Assembly: GCF_022539505.1 (NCBI RefSeq)
Contig: NC_061510.1
Span: 274,122,330 to 274,186,329, forward strand
DNA: 64,000 bases
Reading direction: 5' to 3'
Origin: Lolium rigidum
Lineage: Eukaryota > Streptophyta > Magnoliopsida > Poales > Poaceae
Below, piece by piece: positions 22,700 through 33,889 of this stretch (the stretch's first letter is position 1; each line of letters begins with the position of its first letter). A program made the translations under genes and the position numbers. A model generated the notes under the pieces. That model saw only the letters and a list, made by a program, of their open reading frames with translations, made no database searches and had not been told where the DNA came from.

Positions 22700-25672
22700 G
22701 CAACTTCTTAGTACAGAGGTTTGAAAAAGAAAAGTATTGCATTCGCATCTTTTATCAAACTTCGAGTTGTAGAAGTAAAAGTTTCCTGATGCTTCCATTT
22801 GGGCCATCATTTTGCACCTTTAAATCAAAAATTAGGAAAACATTATTTATTTTGTAAATTCACTACAACAACTTAATAATATTACTTTATTTTGTATTCA
22901 ATGAGCAAATTAAATATTATCTTTATTTTTTGATTGTACCTGAATCCTTTGTTTTGGAGAAGCAGGTTACTTCGCACCCTGTTATGATACATTAACAAGT
23001 TTAAAAAACAATTTAAACGGTTGTTGTATTGGACATGTAGTTGAGGTTAACTCACATTTTTTCCACTTCTTGTTTTTTCTGCGAGTGCCTTCTTGAGTTG
23101 GAGATGCAGCTTCTTTGTCGACCTGGTTTTTTGTATTTAAATTTTGTTAGTCTTAAATTGTTGTACTTTTAACTTTAAATTTATGATTTGTAAGCAGTTC
23201 AATTAGTTAAATTTGAACAGAGACAACAAAAAATTGCAAGTGTGATTATGTCTTTTGTCGTACCTCATTATTTGCTATCCTTTCATCTTGCTGAATTTGC
23301 TTGCAACGTTCATCCTGTGCTTTCTTGAACAATGCGAAAGTTTGTCTGAGATGAAATGTTGTCTTCTGTAAACTTTCTATAACTTTAGCTTCGTTGTCAG
23401 AAATTTCTTTGACAGTAGTTGCTTGGTTTTCGTGATTGTTCCATTTTTGAGTCGGTCAAATGTAGTTGGTACTTTGTGTGATAGGTCGTATGCGCTAGTC
23501 GGCAAGATGTCAATCTGTTCCAATGTATCTTACGATATCTTGGTGTTTTCTTCTTCAATGGAACCACCGGTTGGAATGCTTGATCCTACGAAAGTACGCT
23601 TTGCCGACATCATTTGGTCTTCATGATGCGGATACATTCTTTTCGGTGGATTCCTTTTACGGTAGTAAACTATGTCATTTGGTGCTTTCCACTTGTTATT
23701 ATGAGAAAATGAAAACATTGTATTAACTTATGCGAGTACGAGATATAATTAACGGAAAAGATAAAGGGTCATTGTAATTTTCTTACGGGTAAGTTTCCAA
23801 ATATCCGGGTATTGGGGTCTTCCCCGCCTTTTTTAGCACGATCTGCTGCAGCGATGCTCTTTAGTTTTTCATAATCCATGAAGTGTGTACGAGGTGTTCT
23901 TGTGTCCAGGTGCGAAAGGCCTTGTTTCATACAACGGTCAAGATATAACGAAGCTGGTGCTATGATGCGGCCGAGCGAGGCGGTCCATTTTGATTTAGAT
24001 TTTACTGTCTTTGGATGACTTGCTCTCTTGAGCTCATCTACAAGCAAGCGACACAAATCCATGTCCTTCAACTTTGATATGTCCAGATTTTTTACCATTG
24101 CTGCCTCCCTTGACACACGGACAGCTGTTCCGGGGCATATGAATTTCATGTACATAATCAACACAAATACTTTCGAGCTAAATCGTCGTTTGCTTCGTCT
24201 TTAACCAACGAGTCTTAGGAGCTTGCGAAGGTCATCGATATTCATATCCTCATTTTTCCTAAATCCAAGCTCAATTTTCAACTCATGTAATGTTTTGTCG
24301 TTGCCACTTTACGATGGTCTAGGAGTTGTGTTTGAACCGTCGGCAGCCCAAACGACGGATGGATAGCATAAGAAGTAATCTCAATTACTTTGTTTGCTAC
24401 TCCTAGATTCGAGTCATGGTTCTTCGGATCTATTCTATTCATAAGGAAGCGAGCAAGTCGGATATTAATGTTTTGCACGATCTTCTTTGTCAAGCAAAGG
24501 ACCCAAACCTGCATCCAGAAGCCTTTTTATATGCCGTTCCTCCAATATTTCAACACGGGTGAATAGCTGTCTAAGTGAGCATCTTCTTGTCTTGTTGATC
24601 GTTACGGCCATAAAATTTATTTTTGCCTTTTTTGCAATCCTTTTTGCCTTTTCCTGTTTCTTGCCTTTATTTTTTTATCTTCTGAATTTTCAGATATTTT
24701 CTCGCATGATTAAAATCAATTGTGTTAGACAAAAATGTTTAACAATATAATAAATGCATTTATTTTGCATCCAATGTACTAAGAAAATACTCATATTTAC
24801 CTCGTTGTATTCATCGTTTTCTTCAACGGTGGTGTTGTTCTCTTCGTTGTCGTCATGCTCAGCGTGATGTTTGGTATTGCGAGACGATTTTCTTATTGCG
24901 GCGGTGTTTTCTGATTTCTTTCCTTCTTTGTCAGATTTTGTAGGCTGTGTTTTTTCTTCTTCATTGATATTTGGAGCACTTTGGCTAGAGCTGGTGACTA
25001 CTGTCTCTTTTGTAGATGACAATCGTTTGCTTCTCCTTGGACTTTTAGAACCAATATCGGCGAGTTTCGGACTCTTTTTCCATTCTTGCTTGCCTCTTTC
25101 TCCGATGATATATTCTTGTGCTTTCTTCCTGCAAGGCTATTCAAATTGTTTAGCGAGGAGGCGGTTTGACTGCTTGTTGCAATATTTTTAGAGCAATCGC
25201 GCTTGTTCTTGCTTCACAATTTTTCCTTTTAGAGTGTATATTTGCATTTAATGCATTTATGTTGTCTTGATCTTACGGGAACACAACCGCCGGTGGCTTC
25301 AAGTTTAGTGGGGCAATTGGAGCTTCCTCGTGATTTATAGTGGCTGCAATAATATTGCAGAAATCATCTATCCAAAGGTTAATACATGGAAATCGTATTT
25401 AAAATTTAATATAATAGTTTGAAGCTATTATAGTCTTATATAGACGCGTTTTAGTTGTAGAGACGTTTTAGTTAATCTTAAACTCATTGTCACGGATGAT
25501 AAGTACCGAGAAAATTTTTATATTAGAAATTTTGAATTTTTTTGTTTTGATATGATTTAAAGATAAGCCTGTTTGACTTCAAAAGAATCATAAGAGTAAC
25601 ACATTTTTGCATTGATTGATAAGTTTGTACATTACCTTCATTCAAGGACGGTGATTCCTGCTGACTTGTCAT
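22700..25672 (-). pseudogene. Plant-mobile-domain-like transposon protein gene, multi-exon, frameshifted
   Basis: A start ATG at 25672 (MTSQQESPSLNEG, exon 25672-25636) is followed by exons about 25350-25278, 25128-24801 (acidic, Ser/Lys-rich), a long exon about 24690-23787, then 23691-23264, 23122-23056 (basic, RRKNKKWKK) and perhaps 22817-22700. The long exon has the order seen in plant-mobile-domain/Ulp1-linked transposon proteins: GLGPLLD, INIRLARFLMNRIDPK, FGLP, then KFICPGTAVRVSREAAMVKN, LCRLLVDELKRA, ASLYLDRCMK and RTPRTHFMDYEKL. Exon 23691-23264 looks coiled-coil-like. At least four frame changes occur in the long exon (near 24690, 24480, 24330, 24190), so it is either decayed or mis-sequenced. 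No catalytic motif is seen. The gene runs into GTAC array 2 at its 3' side. Confidence 0.55.
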
Positions 25673-26940
25673 ACCGGAGTTTTGCTATTCTTCCTGAAAT
25701 TGAAATGCAAAAATCTGCATGGGAGGAAAGCAATTGTTTAAGTTTATCATGGAAACTATTCTTAAATTAATTTTGTTAAGATGAGTGCCATAGCGCACTT
25801 TCACACATAAAGGCTGTGATTATGTTTTAATTTGATAAGGCAATATGTGCGGGGGTTAAAGTTATTATTTAAATTTTCCTTGGTTTCTACTCATGGTTAC
25901 ACACATATTGCTTGTAGTTTTGCCTTAGATTAATAAGGTTTGTACCTGGAGATACGAGTGCATTACGAGTTCTAAAGCTGTTTACAACGATCAGATTACT
26001 AAGCAAATAAATATTTAATAACGAAAGGTCTTCTTTATACGCAGATGCCATTTATTTCTTTAATTTCTATTCCATTGGAGAAGAAACTAAAGGATGAGCA
26101 ATCGGTTGACTTGATCCATACTGTGCCCGAACTCACAGATCTGAGATCTCTAAAGGCACGCGCGCGTCGCGGATTGAAGTGTGGCCGGCGGAGTCGGCGG
26201 AGTGAGTAGAGTAGCCACTTGTAATCCCCGCGACAACAACTCGGATCTCCACGGCTTCCGTCACCGCTGGTCGATGAGGAGGAGGGGATTGTAGAGAGGA
26301 TAGGTGTTTGGCTGCTCGCTAGGGTTTGCCCTCACTTTTTGCTTGACCGGTGATGGGGGAAGAAATGGGAGCTGCCACACGGTCTATTTGTTCTAATTTG
26401 TATATAAGGAATACGGTTGTGGAGACAACGAATTCGAGGCATCGTAGTGCGGTCTGTTGCTTGATGGGAAACTAACCTCGGATGGAGCAGCGGTGGAGAC
26501 TTTCTTGATTCTCCGACAAGTTCTTGTACGGGGTCGGCTTCGTACCGCGTCCTTGCGCTGAGTTCTTCCGTGTGTGTTTGAGTAGATTAGAGTTGAGTAT
26601 GTAGGTTTTTGCCCTAATACGGTTCTAATATAGATGTAGAAGACGAATTTGGTTGATATTGTGGGACCCACCACGTCAGGTTTTTGCGGGATTTTTTGAT
26701 ATTTTGAACAATACCACTTATACTCTAACGACTTAATTCATTATTTTAATAATGGATATTATTACCAGAGTTGTTTCTTTTGGTATTTGTTGCAGCTTTT
26801 TTTTTTTAGATCAGTTTTTGTTGGGGATATTACGGATGCGGCGCGAAGATCAAATATTGTATCTTTTTGGTATTAGTTGATAGTTTACGTTTTTCGTGAT
26901 ATCTAATGTTGCTGATATTATGTAGTTCGTTTGTCTTGTA
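25673..26940 (-). other. 5' leader and upstream region of the mobile-domain-like gene
   Basis: On the minus strand, 26330-26060 is GC-richer, pyrimidine-rich and leader-like, ending in a short ATG frame (MDQVNRLLIL). It may be a 5' UTR exon. A 93-codon minus frame at 26393-26674 has no recognisable features. The remainder is AT-rich with nothing supportable. Confidence 0.35.
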
Positions 26941-27010
26941 TGCGCGAGTACGGGCGTGGCACGAAAACGGGTACAGATTGTTGGTAAGGGTTGAACAAAG
27001 GTTGCACATG
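26940..27010 (+). repeat. Single degraded GTAC unit
   Basis: GCGAGTACGGG, ACGGGTACAG and ACATGTACC boxes appear in the satellite order, immediately upstream of the GC block and the plus-strand AT-hook/B3 gene. Short isolated remnant. Confidence 0.4.
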
Positions 27011-27012
27011 TA

Positions 27013-27110
27013 CCTCCGGTGGCATGTGGCGGGACGCGTGACACGTTGCTAGTATCTTCGCCGCGAATGCGGAACGGCGGTGCTTGTGGTGCCGTTGGAT
27101 GCGCCTCGAG
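27013..27110 (+). promoter_or_regulatory. Conserved GC-rich block, copy 1 (upstream of AT-hook/B3 gene)
   Basis: GGTGGCATGTGGCGGGACGC, CACGTTGCTAGTATCTTCGC, CGCGAATGCGGAACGGCGG and GTGCCGTTGGATG match 38776-38941 in the same orientation. TATATAGA at 27219-27226 lies between it and the ATG at 27327. Whether it is a promoter module or a transposon end is not decided. Confidence 0.5.
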
Positions 27111-27326
27111 AGAGGAATCGTCGAGTCTCATCCGTCGCTCCGAAAGCTGTTCCCGGCCGGAGACTGTGGGGAGCTCATTCATGTCCCATCCGTCGCCTCG
27201 GAATTTGTTTTCGCTCTCTATATAGATTGCGTGGAGCTCTCCATAACTTCTGTGCTTCTCAGTTGCTCCAATCCACCAAAGTCTTGTCTTGTTCATCTTT
27301 TTCAAGTTGTTTCATCTACGGTAGGT

Positions 27327-28000
27327 ATGACGTCCAATTCCACGGTCGGCAACCTGAAGCGGGGACGCGGTCGCCCTATTGGAAGCAAGGACAAGGTCCC
27401 CGGGCGTCGAGGAAGTTGAAGGCTGCCGCTGCCCCGCTGCGGATGTGCCGAGGCCCGGTTGGGGCGTCAACGCCACCGGCGAGAATTGCCTCGTGAGCGT
27501 CGCGGCCGCCGCGTCCGCCGGTGCCGTAACAACCTTTTGGGTGCCACGGGACATTCCGGCCGTGGCCGTCGTGGAAAATAAGCCGCCAGTGAAATGCTCG
27601 TGGAAGGAGGTGTCGATGACCTTGTCACCGGCGCACGAGTTCTTGGTGTTCGTCACCGTCCCGGGAGCTGATGAGGCGAGGCTTCCGGTCGCCTTTGCCA
27701 AGGCGTACGCGCGGTACGATCCGGGCTATGCACTCTTGCGAGAGGCGAGTCCGAAGCGAGGAGCCATGGAAGGTGTCGGCCATGCGGGAGCATGGAAGCA
27801 CTGTACCTTCGTTGGCGATTGGGGCATGTTCGCTGCTCTCTACGGTCTTCGATGCGGGAATGTCTGTCGTTTCGCCACGGGGAGGATCTTGCTAGCTTCG
27901 TTGTCAAGGTCTTCAACAACGAGGCGTGCCGCGTTTCATTCCTCCCACTTTGTTGGTCTAGTATTAGCGACGTCGTCTACAACGAATCTGGTTGTGGAAT
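27327..28000 (+). pseudogene. AT-hook plus B3-domain (REM-like) protein gene, frameshifted
   Basis: The ATG at 27327 opens a peptide whose residues 10-22, KRGRGRPIGSKDK, form a clear AT-hook (RGRP core). The first frame stops at 27417-27419. A second frame carries FWVPRDIPAV, then FVTVPGADEARLPVAFAKAY and FVGDWGMFAALYGLRCGNVC, close to a REM-type B3 domain (LP-x-x-FA-x-x-Y ... W-x-x-F ... L-x-x-G-x-x-C-x-F). A third frame supplies the last strand, DLASFVVKVFNNEACRVSF (27890-27950). At least two frame changes are therefore needed. An intact form would be a nuclear DNA-binding protein with minor-groove and B3 contacts. A TATA-like box (27219) and the GC block lie upstream, and GTAC array 3 follows at 28261. 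Confidence 0.55.
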
Positions 28001-28260
28001 CTTCGATTTGTTTCACTCTTCGTTCTTGTATTACGTTACTGTATTTCCGTATGATGTAATTTTCATGGTATTACTTGAAGTTGCAAGGATTTACTGGGTA
28101 CTTGTTTTTTGAATTTGTACTTCTTGGTTTTGTTCTTATTCAAATGGTATACATTCTTTACGAGTCTTGTGGTAAAGCTGTCATCGATACAGTTGTTCAA
28201 CGGGAACGAGTAGAAATATCGTGTCTCGTTGGTTTTAGATAATAATTTCTCTTTCTTGTA

Positions 28261-28740
28261 GGTACGAGTTGCTAAGAGGGCGGAGTACAAAAATGAAATT
28301 GACGGGAGTACATCTGATTTACGAAGAGCAACGGCAGATTGTTTCTGTTTGTTTTTGTTCATGTTTCATTTTATATAAGGTATATATTGTTAATAGCACT
28401 GGAGTAGTCCGTGGCAAGCTGAAAGGAGTACGAGTGCTGCATGGAGAGGGGTACGAGATTGTTTTGTTGGTATAGTTGGTTTCTTCGGTTCTAGGGGATA
28501 GGTACGGTTAGTAATATCGTAGAGTACGGTGTTGCAACTAAATCGAGGGACAGGTTGTGTCATGGAGAGGAGAACCAGATTGTTTCCGTTGGTTTCTTCG
28601 TTCTATGTGATAGGTACGGTTGGTAATAGGGTAGAGTACAGCTGATCCCGGTTGATAGTTATGGAGTACTTGTCCAATCGGAATCACGAGTACTAATACA
28701 TAGTATGTATAAGTACCTAACGATGTCTTGCATAGGTACA
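28261..28740 (+). repeat. GTAC satellite array 3: four degraded units
   Basis: GGTAC (or GGTAT) starts at 28261, 28379, 28501, 28613 and 28735, spacing 112-122 bp. Units keep GGAGTAC or AGAGTAC boxes and a GTTTC(T/C)GTTTG-like element. This is the same superfamily as arrays 1, 2 and 4, more diverged, just downstream of the AT-hook/B3 gene. Confidence 0.8.
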
Positions 28741-29046
28741 TTTATGTTGTTGATGGAGTGCTAAACCAGCGGGTGCATCTGTCTTCGCTGTACGACATGA
28801 TGCATAAGTATGGTTGCATAGTATGCAATCGATGCGTAAGTACGGTTACATAAAATGAAATGGATTATTTTAATGCTATGTATTAAACTTATTTTTGGAA
28901 CCGATGGACGACCCCTTGATCCTCATGCTTGCTTTCACCCCCACTACTTTTGACGGTTTTATAGGTGTTGGCGCATAAGTGTTTTTCATGGTCTATAATT
29001 AGCAACCGCTACTACTAACTGCCAACTCCAGTCCTTATATTCGAAC

Positions 29047-30680
29047 ATGAACATTTCCTTGTGTCTCTACCACATCATCCGGCTGAGAAACAACAACATA
29101 CGCCGTACGGGAAAATCCACTCTTTTTCTGCGCAATCATCATCAATGGAGCAGGGTTCTTCCTCTCTCGTTTCGAGATCGCTTCGGTCCATTGACCCATA
29201 TCGGCGCTCACTCGGACGTCATCACCGTTGCTAGAATGTCCCGAGGTATGCAGGTATGCGCAATGCTATCCGTGAGGATGCAAGGTTTCCTTTTGGATCG
29301 CCGTGTCTGCTGCATTCTGATCCTCGTTCATGGCCTGCTGATCGCACTGAACAGGTATTCATTGTTTTCCATTGATTGCATGAAAATGTTTGTGTACTGT
29401 ATTTTACACTAGATAATTCGTAAATTCGCAGGGTATTGACGCATCGCTAATGCCACTGGACTCTCCTTCCGCAAAAGCATTTGTTCCTTTTACACGGGAG
29501 GGGCACGGCGACAAGCTTCTGGGTTGGTTCCAATGGCGAATGGGTTGCGGTTGTTCGGGAGCAAGCACGGTGGTCTGCGCAACGTCTACACGGATGAGGA
29601 GATCCCTCTCGCCATCCGTTCGTAACGTTGGCATCGTTCACGATGGGCCTTTCTTGTATCGGTATGATTTGGCACACATGCGGTTGTTGAAGATTCGGAT
29701 AAGCTGCTGAACCATACGGGGTTGGAAACAAATGGAACTACTATGTCATAGCGGTGTTTGATAAGATAATTGCAATCATGCGTGGTGGTAGTAGGGACGT
29801 GCGGTGGAGGATCCTTCGCAATGATTACCTTGCACCTTCAAGGTATGTTGATGCCATTCTTACGGCTGGTAGGATCTACGCTATTCTTGCACCCGAGAGG
29901 GGACGTCCTTGTTTGGGAACCTACTATTTGGGGTTAGTTTTTGATTTACGTGCTTATAGTTTAATTTTTTCTTTATTTTTGCTCTTATTATTTTTTATTG
30001 CGTAGTGTTCTTTGCATGACGTTATTCCTAGTTATGTAATATCTGATGTATCTTAACTACATCTAAACAAATAAACGAGTCTTGGTGCTTGCTCCTCGGG
30101 TGATAGCTGCTCCGGAGATTATTGAGCAGCCAAACTTACATGGTGCTTGTTCATGATGGTAACAACATTCCTCCCGGCACGTGGTTCCTTTCTCCGGGGC
30201 ATGAAGGCACCATTCTTTGGATTAATGTTAGAGGTCATGGTGAACCCGGTGAAGGTGATCCCATGGATCATATGGGTAGGGCGCTACTTGAATTACCCGT
30301 CGATGCGTTGTCATGTTTATGCAAGAGATTCTTACAATGAAGACCCCGTCACACCAAATTGGGTCGGGCTTGAAGATGCGCAAGGCACATCTGTGTTCGT
30401 TGGTATAAACTACCCTTTTACGCTTGGTCCTCCTGATGAAGGCTGGTGTCGACGGTGTCCATGCAGCTCCTGTTTTCACACCGGACTGTGTGTTTGCTAC
30501 TCACAAGCGTTTCCACCAAGTACCACAGCTGTTCCAGATTGGTGCGGGATGTCAGTCAATGGTGGAGTTGGCATTGGTTCTACTTTTGAGTATGGTGTGG
30601 CTAACTGGGGTGATATTGTGGAGTCTCCTATGTGGTTTATTCCTACTTTGCCAGTTGTAGTGTGGGGATTTGGCTTTTAG
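29047..30680 (+). pseudogene. DUF295/F-box-like gene unit, frameshifted
   Basis: Exon pieces on the plus strand are about 29142-29355, 29432-29940 and 30080-30680, with plausible borders AACAG|GTATTC at 29353 and TTCGCAG|G at 29431. Recognisable family marks are FPFGSPCLLHSDPRSW, GDKLLG then NGEWVAVVRE, RWRILRNDY then VDAILTAGRIYAIL, and a C-terminal VGLEDAQGTSVFVGINYPF. These fit the DUF295 (KIB-type beta-propeller) proteins often joined to an F-box in grasses. No full F-box is visible. Stops and frame changes are scattered (for example near 29235, 29570, 29710, 30160), so it is a decayed or mis-sequenced captured gene. A GTAC remnant follows at 30950. Confidence 0.5.
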
Positions 30681-30949
30681 AGATGAAGAAGTGTACGAGA
30701 ACTCTATAAGTGTCGCTAGTGAAGTATTTTTAAGTCGGTTCTATTGCGGATGTGTTCTTTAAACCATGGGTTGAATTTGTATTAAAGTTTGTTTCAAGGA
30801 TGTTTTATTCTTATATGTTCCTTTGTTTGTGTTGTATTGAAGAATCTTATATGTAGTATTGTAAATTTTAACAGACTTCTGGTTATTCAAGATGTTGTTG
30901 TTCTTAACTGTTTATTTATCTGTTTATCCACACCTTTTCTGTGCCAGTG

Positions 30950-31000
30950 TGGTGGAGTACATATGTTACCTTAGTACAAGTACAGCTGTGGCACCAACAA
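30950..31000 (+). repeat. GTAC satellite remnant
   Basis: GGAGTACATATG, TTAGTACAAGTACAGCTGTG and GGCACCAAC boxes in satellite order, about 270 bp after the end of the DUF295-like unit. Confidence 0.5.
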
Positions 31001-32900
31001 AGCCATCTATATAATAATATATGTAACATTGGAACCATTTTTGTTTGTATTAAAAGTATCATTGTTTGTTCCTCTAAACATGTTTTGTTACATTAACCTT
31101 TAAACATAGTCTGTTAAATGAGTCGCCTGTTAGAGCTGGTTCACCACCGGCACGACGACTCTTACGGCATCATCTCCTCCAGATCGTTGAGTCCTCTAAC
31201 CGCCATCTTCCGCGATGTGTCATCCTCACCCCTGAGATCCAAACATTGCTGCGCCGCTGCAATTTGCTCCTCTAGGCCACCGCCACGACAAGTGTGCCCA
31301 CGATGATGCTAAACATATCCGCGGTAGCGGTAGCTTCCGATCACGGCTTCGTCCGACGCTTCTCCTCTGCCATCTTTGGCTATGTTGAACTTTCATAATT
31401 TAGATGTCTAATTCGGGACCGGGAAAGTAAAATTGACACAAAATTACCTATGGGAGTTTGGGGCTCACCACGAGCGGACTTATAGTATATCGGCAATTCT
31501 GAATATCCTGTTATAGTTCGCGCCGTCTTGGTGCTGAGGAGTGGATAAACCTAACCCTAACCGTGTTTGGCAGTCAGTCGAATTTAATAATGCCTTGAAA
31601 ATCATCGGGAATGGGAGAATATTATGTAGTACTGGTAGTACTAGTATTTGTTTAATTAGATAAGAATTGCAACACAAAGGATGACATATCCTAGTGGTTC
31701 GAAGGTGTTACGCATAGGTCGTGAGTTCAACTACTCTTACGTGTCATTTATGTTGAGGTAAAAGCTGAGTGTGGATATGAGGTGATGTGGGACAGTTTAG
31801 TAACAGCGGTTGTAATTGTTAGTAAATTGTGTCACATCATCTTCTATCCAACACCTGTTGTACATTTTTTTATTATTATTATTATAACGGGTGATATAAT
31901 CATTTCATTTGTAATGTAAGAGCATACTGCGCCCCCGAAATAGTTGTCGGCGGAGACGTCGGCACTTCGGTATGGGTGACGCCCTAATGTTTCGTTTTTC
32001 ACGCAAGCTCCTCCCACCACGATGTTGGCACTGGCTAGCACCGCGCTGGCTTGCCGCCTCCCGCCACCGCCATGCCTCCTGGCGATATAGCCGTTCCGCC
32101 TCCTTGAATGCTAGTTGTTCCTCCTCCTACCGCTTCTACCGCTCTTTACGTTGACCCCACTACTCCGCCTGCTGCCGTGCGTCCTACGGTTGTTGTGCCT
32201 CCTTGCGCTCTCTTCGCTCCGCCTCCTAGCTCCGCCTCTCGTCGCGACATAGGCACCTACGGTTGCTTGATGGTGTCATCTCCTCCGACGCCTCATACTA
32301 TGCAAGTTGTGGTTCCGCTAACACGACTTATACGGCCGTCTCTAGCGCCGCGTCGTCGCACGAATCGAACATTGTTATATTTCTAGGGTTTTTGAACCAA
32401 TGAGGCGGGAGGGAGGGATAATATAGAACGTCGGCTAGGCAGGAAACCTCCCGCACCGTGTCGTGTCGGGGAGAATTTCCGCGCAATGTAGTGGATAAAA
32501 ATATGTCATTTGTTAGGTATTTAATGTAGTATATGGTAGTGTGGCGAGATACATCGGAACGGTGCTTCTGCTAGACATGGTATGGCCGAATCAATTGAAG
32601 CACGTGTCACATCTAAAGTGCTAGGAACACAACGATCGCAAGAACAAAAAAAGGAAGCACTTTGTCGGTCAACGTCCTGCCGTTTTGTTGATAACCCTAT
32701 AGGATAAGTAGGGAAAATTGATTATAACCATCCCTCCTCACGCCTTCCTTATTCGCACGTCCGTACGTACGCACGTTTGCACGTATAACTCACGAGTTAT
32801 TATTTATTAAATGTAATTAATCCGCTTTTAGGCTATCCGGCTGTTCACATCCGAATGAGGGAATATAATTCGGCGGTGATGTTTTCTCACTCATCGTCAC
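31001..32900. other. Stretch without a supportable gene
   Basis: 31118-31306 and 31970-32390 are C/T-rich, with Ser/Arg/Pro-biased short frames, and look like leader or decayed coding sequence. 31680-31890 may be a SINE (separate entry). The remainder to 32900 is AT-rich, with a CGTACGTACG(T/C)ACG run at 32761-32774. Confidence 0.4.
31680..31890 (+). mobile_element. Possible SINE
   Basis: TCCTAGTGGTTCGAAGGTG resembles an A box, and GGTCGTGAGTTCAACTACTC about 30 bp later resembles a tRNA-type B box. The segment ends in a T-run followed by (ATT)n at 31867-31885. Flanking duplications were not established. Confidence 0.35.
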
Positions 32901-32913
32901 CACGTTAATCTTC

Positions 32914-32920
32914 TATAAAA
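32914..32920 (+). promoter_or_regulatory. TATA box of the exonuclease-like gene
   Basis: TATAAAA. An expected transcription start about 30 bp downstream (near 32945) makes the ATG at 32988 more likely than the in-frame ATG at 32946. Confidence 0.45.
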
Positions 32921-32987
32921 TAGAACCTCAAACCAAGCGAGATAAGTGTCAAAACCATCATTTGAATCATTTTCTTCTCCCATCGTT

Positions 32988-33746
32988 ATGTCTCGCCAAG
33001 GAAGTGACACCGTATATTCGTTCGAGCATCTCTCAATGGATTTCAAGGTCATCTGTAACTACAAGGTACTGCAACAATGGAGAAGTGGATATACCGCGTA
33101 TCGAGAAGATTTCCTTTGCGACGCCGGGCCAAAGATTGTTGGTCTTGATTGCGAGTTCAACGACAAAGTGAAAGGAATAAAGCGAGAAACATCTTCCGAG
33201 AGGATAGACGGCAACGTGCGGCGGTTTTGCGGCTATGTGTTGCCAATGACATCATTCTTTTCCGGGTATCACGAATTAGACCATACTTTTTTCTACCAAA
33301 TGTTCCGAATTATATACGTCGTTCATCTTTATTTTCGATTTTCTCAGATATTTCACGCAACAAAGGTTCCAGATTTGTTAAAGAAATTCTTGAGCTCGGC
33401 GAAGGTCTGGTTTTTTGGTGCAGCAATTGATATGGATCGCAGGATGCTGATGCCGTACGGATTAAAAATCAGGTGTGCCTTCGACTTGCAGAAGATGATC
33501 AATATCCATAAACTAGGTCAAGGTGTTAAGAATGTAAGAATACCATCACTCTATGACCTGTCAAATTACGTGTTGGGGACAAGTTTGGAAAAGAAAGGTG
33601 ATTCGTGCAAGAAAATAAGAGAGGAAGGTTGGGCAAGCCCCGAATTAAGGTTTGAGCAGGTCAAATATGCAGCCTTGGATGCACGGCTAAGCTTTGAAAT
33701 TCCTAGGAAAAAATGGGCAATTAAGGGATACGATATTACTGGATAA
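32988..33746 (+). pseudogene. WRN-type 3'-5' exonuclease (DnaQ superfamily), one frameshift and one 82-bp intron
   Basis: All three exonuclease motifs are present: Exo I IVGLDCEF (catalytic D and E), Exo II GAAIDMDRRML (D), and Exo III YAALDARLSFEI (Y-x3-D). The region between, PYGLKIRCAFDLQK and PSLYDLSNYVLG, fits the plant WRN-exonuclease-like family. The frame changes once between about 33170 and 33200, after which RQRAAVLRLCVAND is read in another frame. A phase-0 intron with GT at 33266 and AG at 33347 then brings translation back into the original frame at IFHATKVPDLLKKFL. One indel therefore separates it from a full domain. It would remove nucleotides from DNA 3' ends in the nucleus. 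TATAAAA lies upstream and GTAC array 4 follows the stop by about 150 bp. Confidence 0.72.
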
Positions 33747-33889
33747 ATTTACAATGTATGGTCGATCATCGTTATCATTCATATGATTTATTGTAATGTG
33801 TTTATATACAATTATTAATCAATGTAATGTGTGTTAATGTGTGCTTTGGATATTGAAATTTTCTTTTGTATATCGATGCTTGGGTTGAG

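Noticed and set aside
31680..31890. A true tRNA gene
   Set aside because: A- and B-box-like motifs are present, but the cloverleaf stems do not form; a SINE remnant is the better reading.
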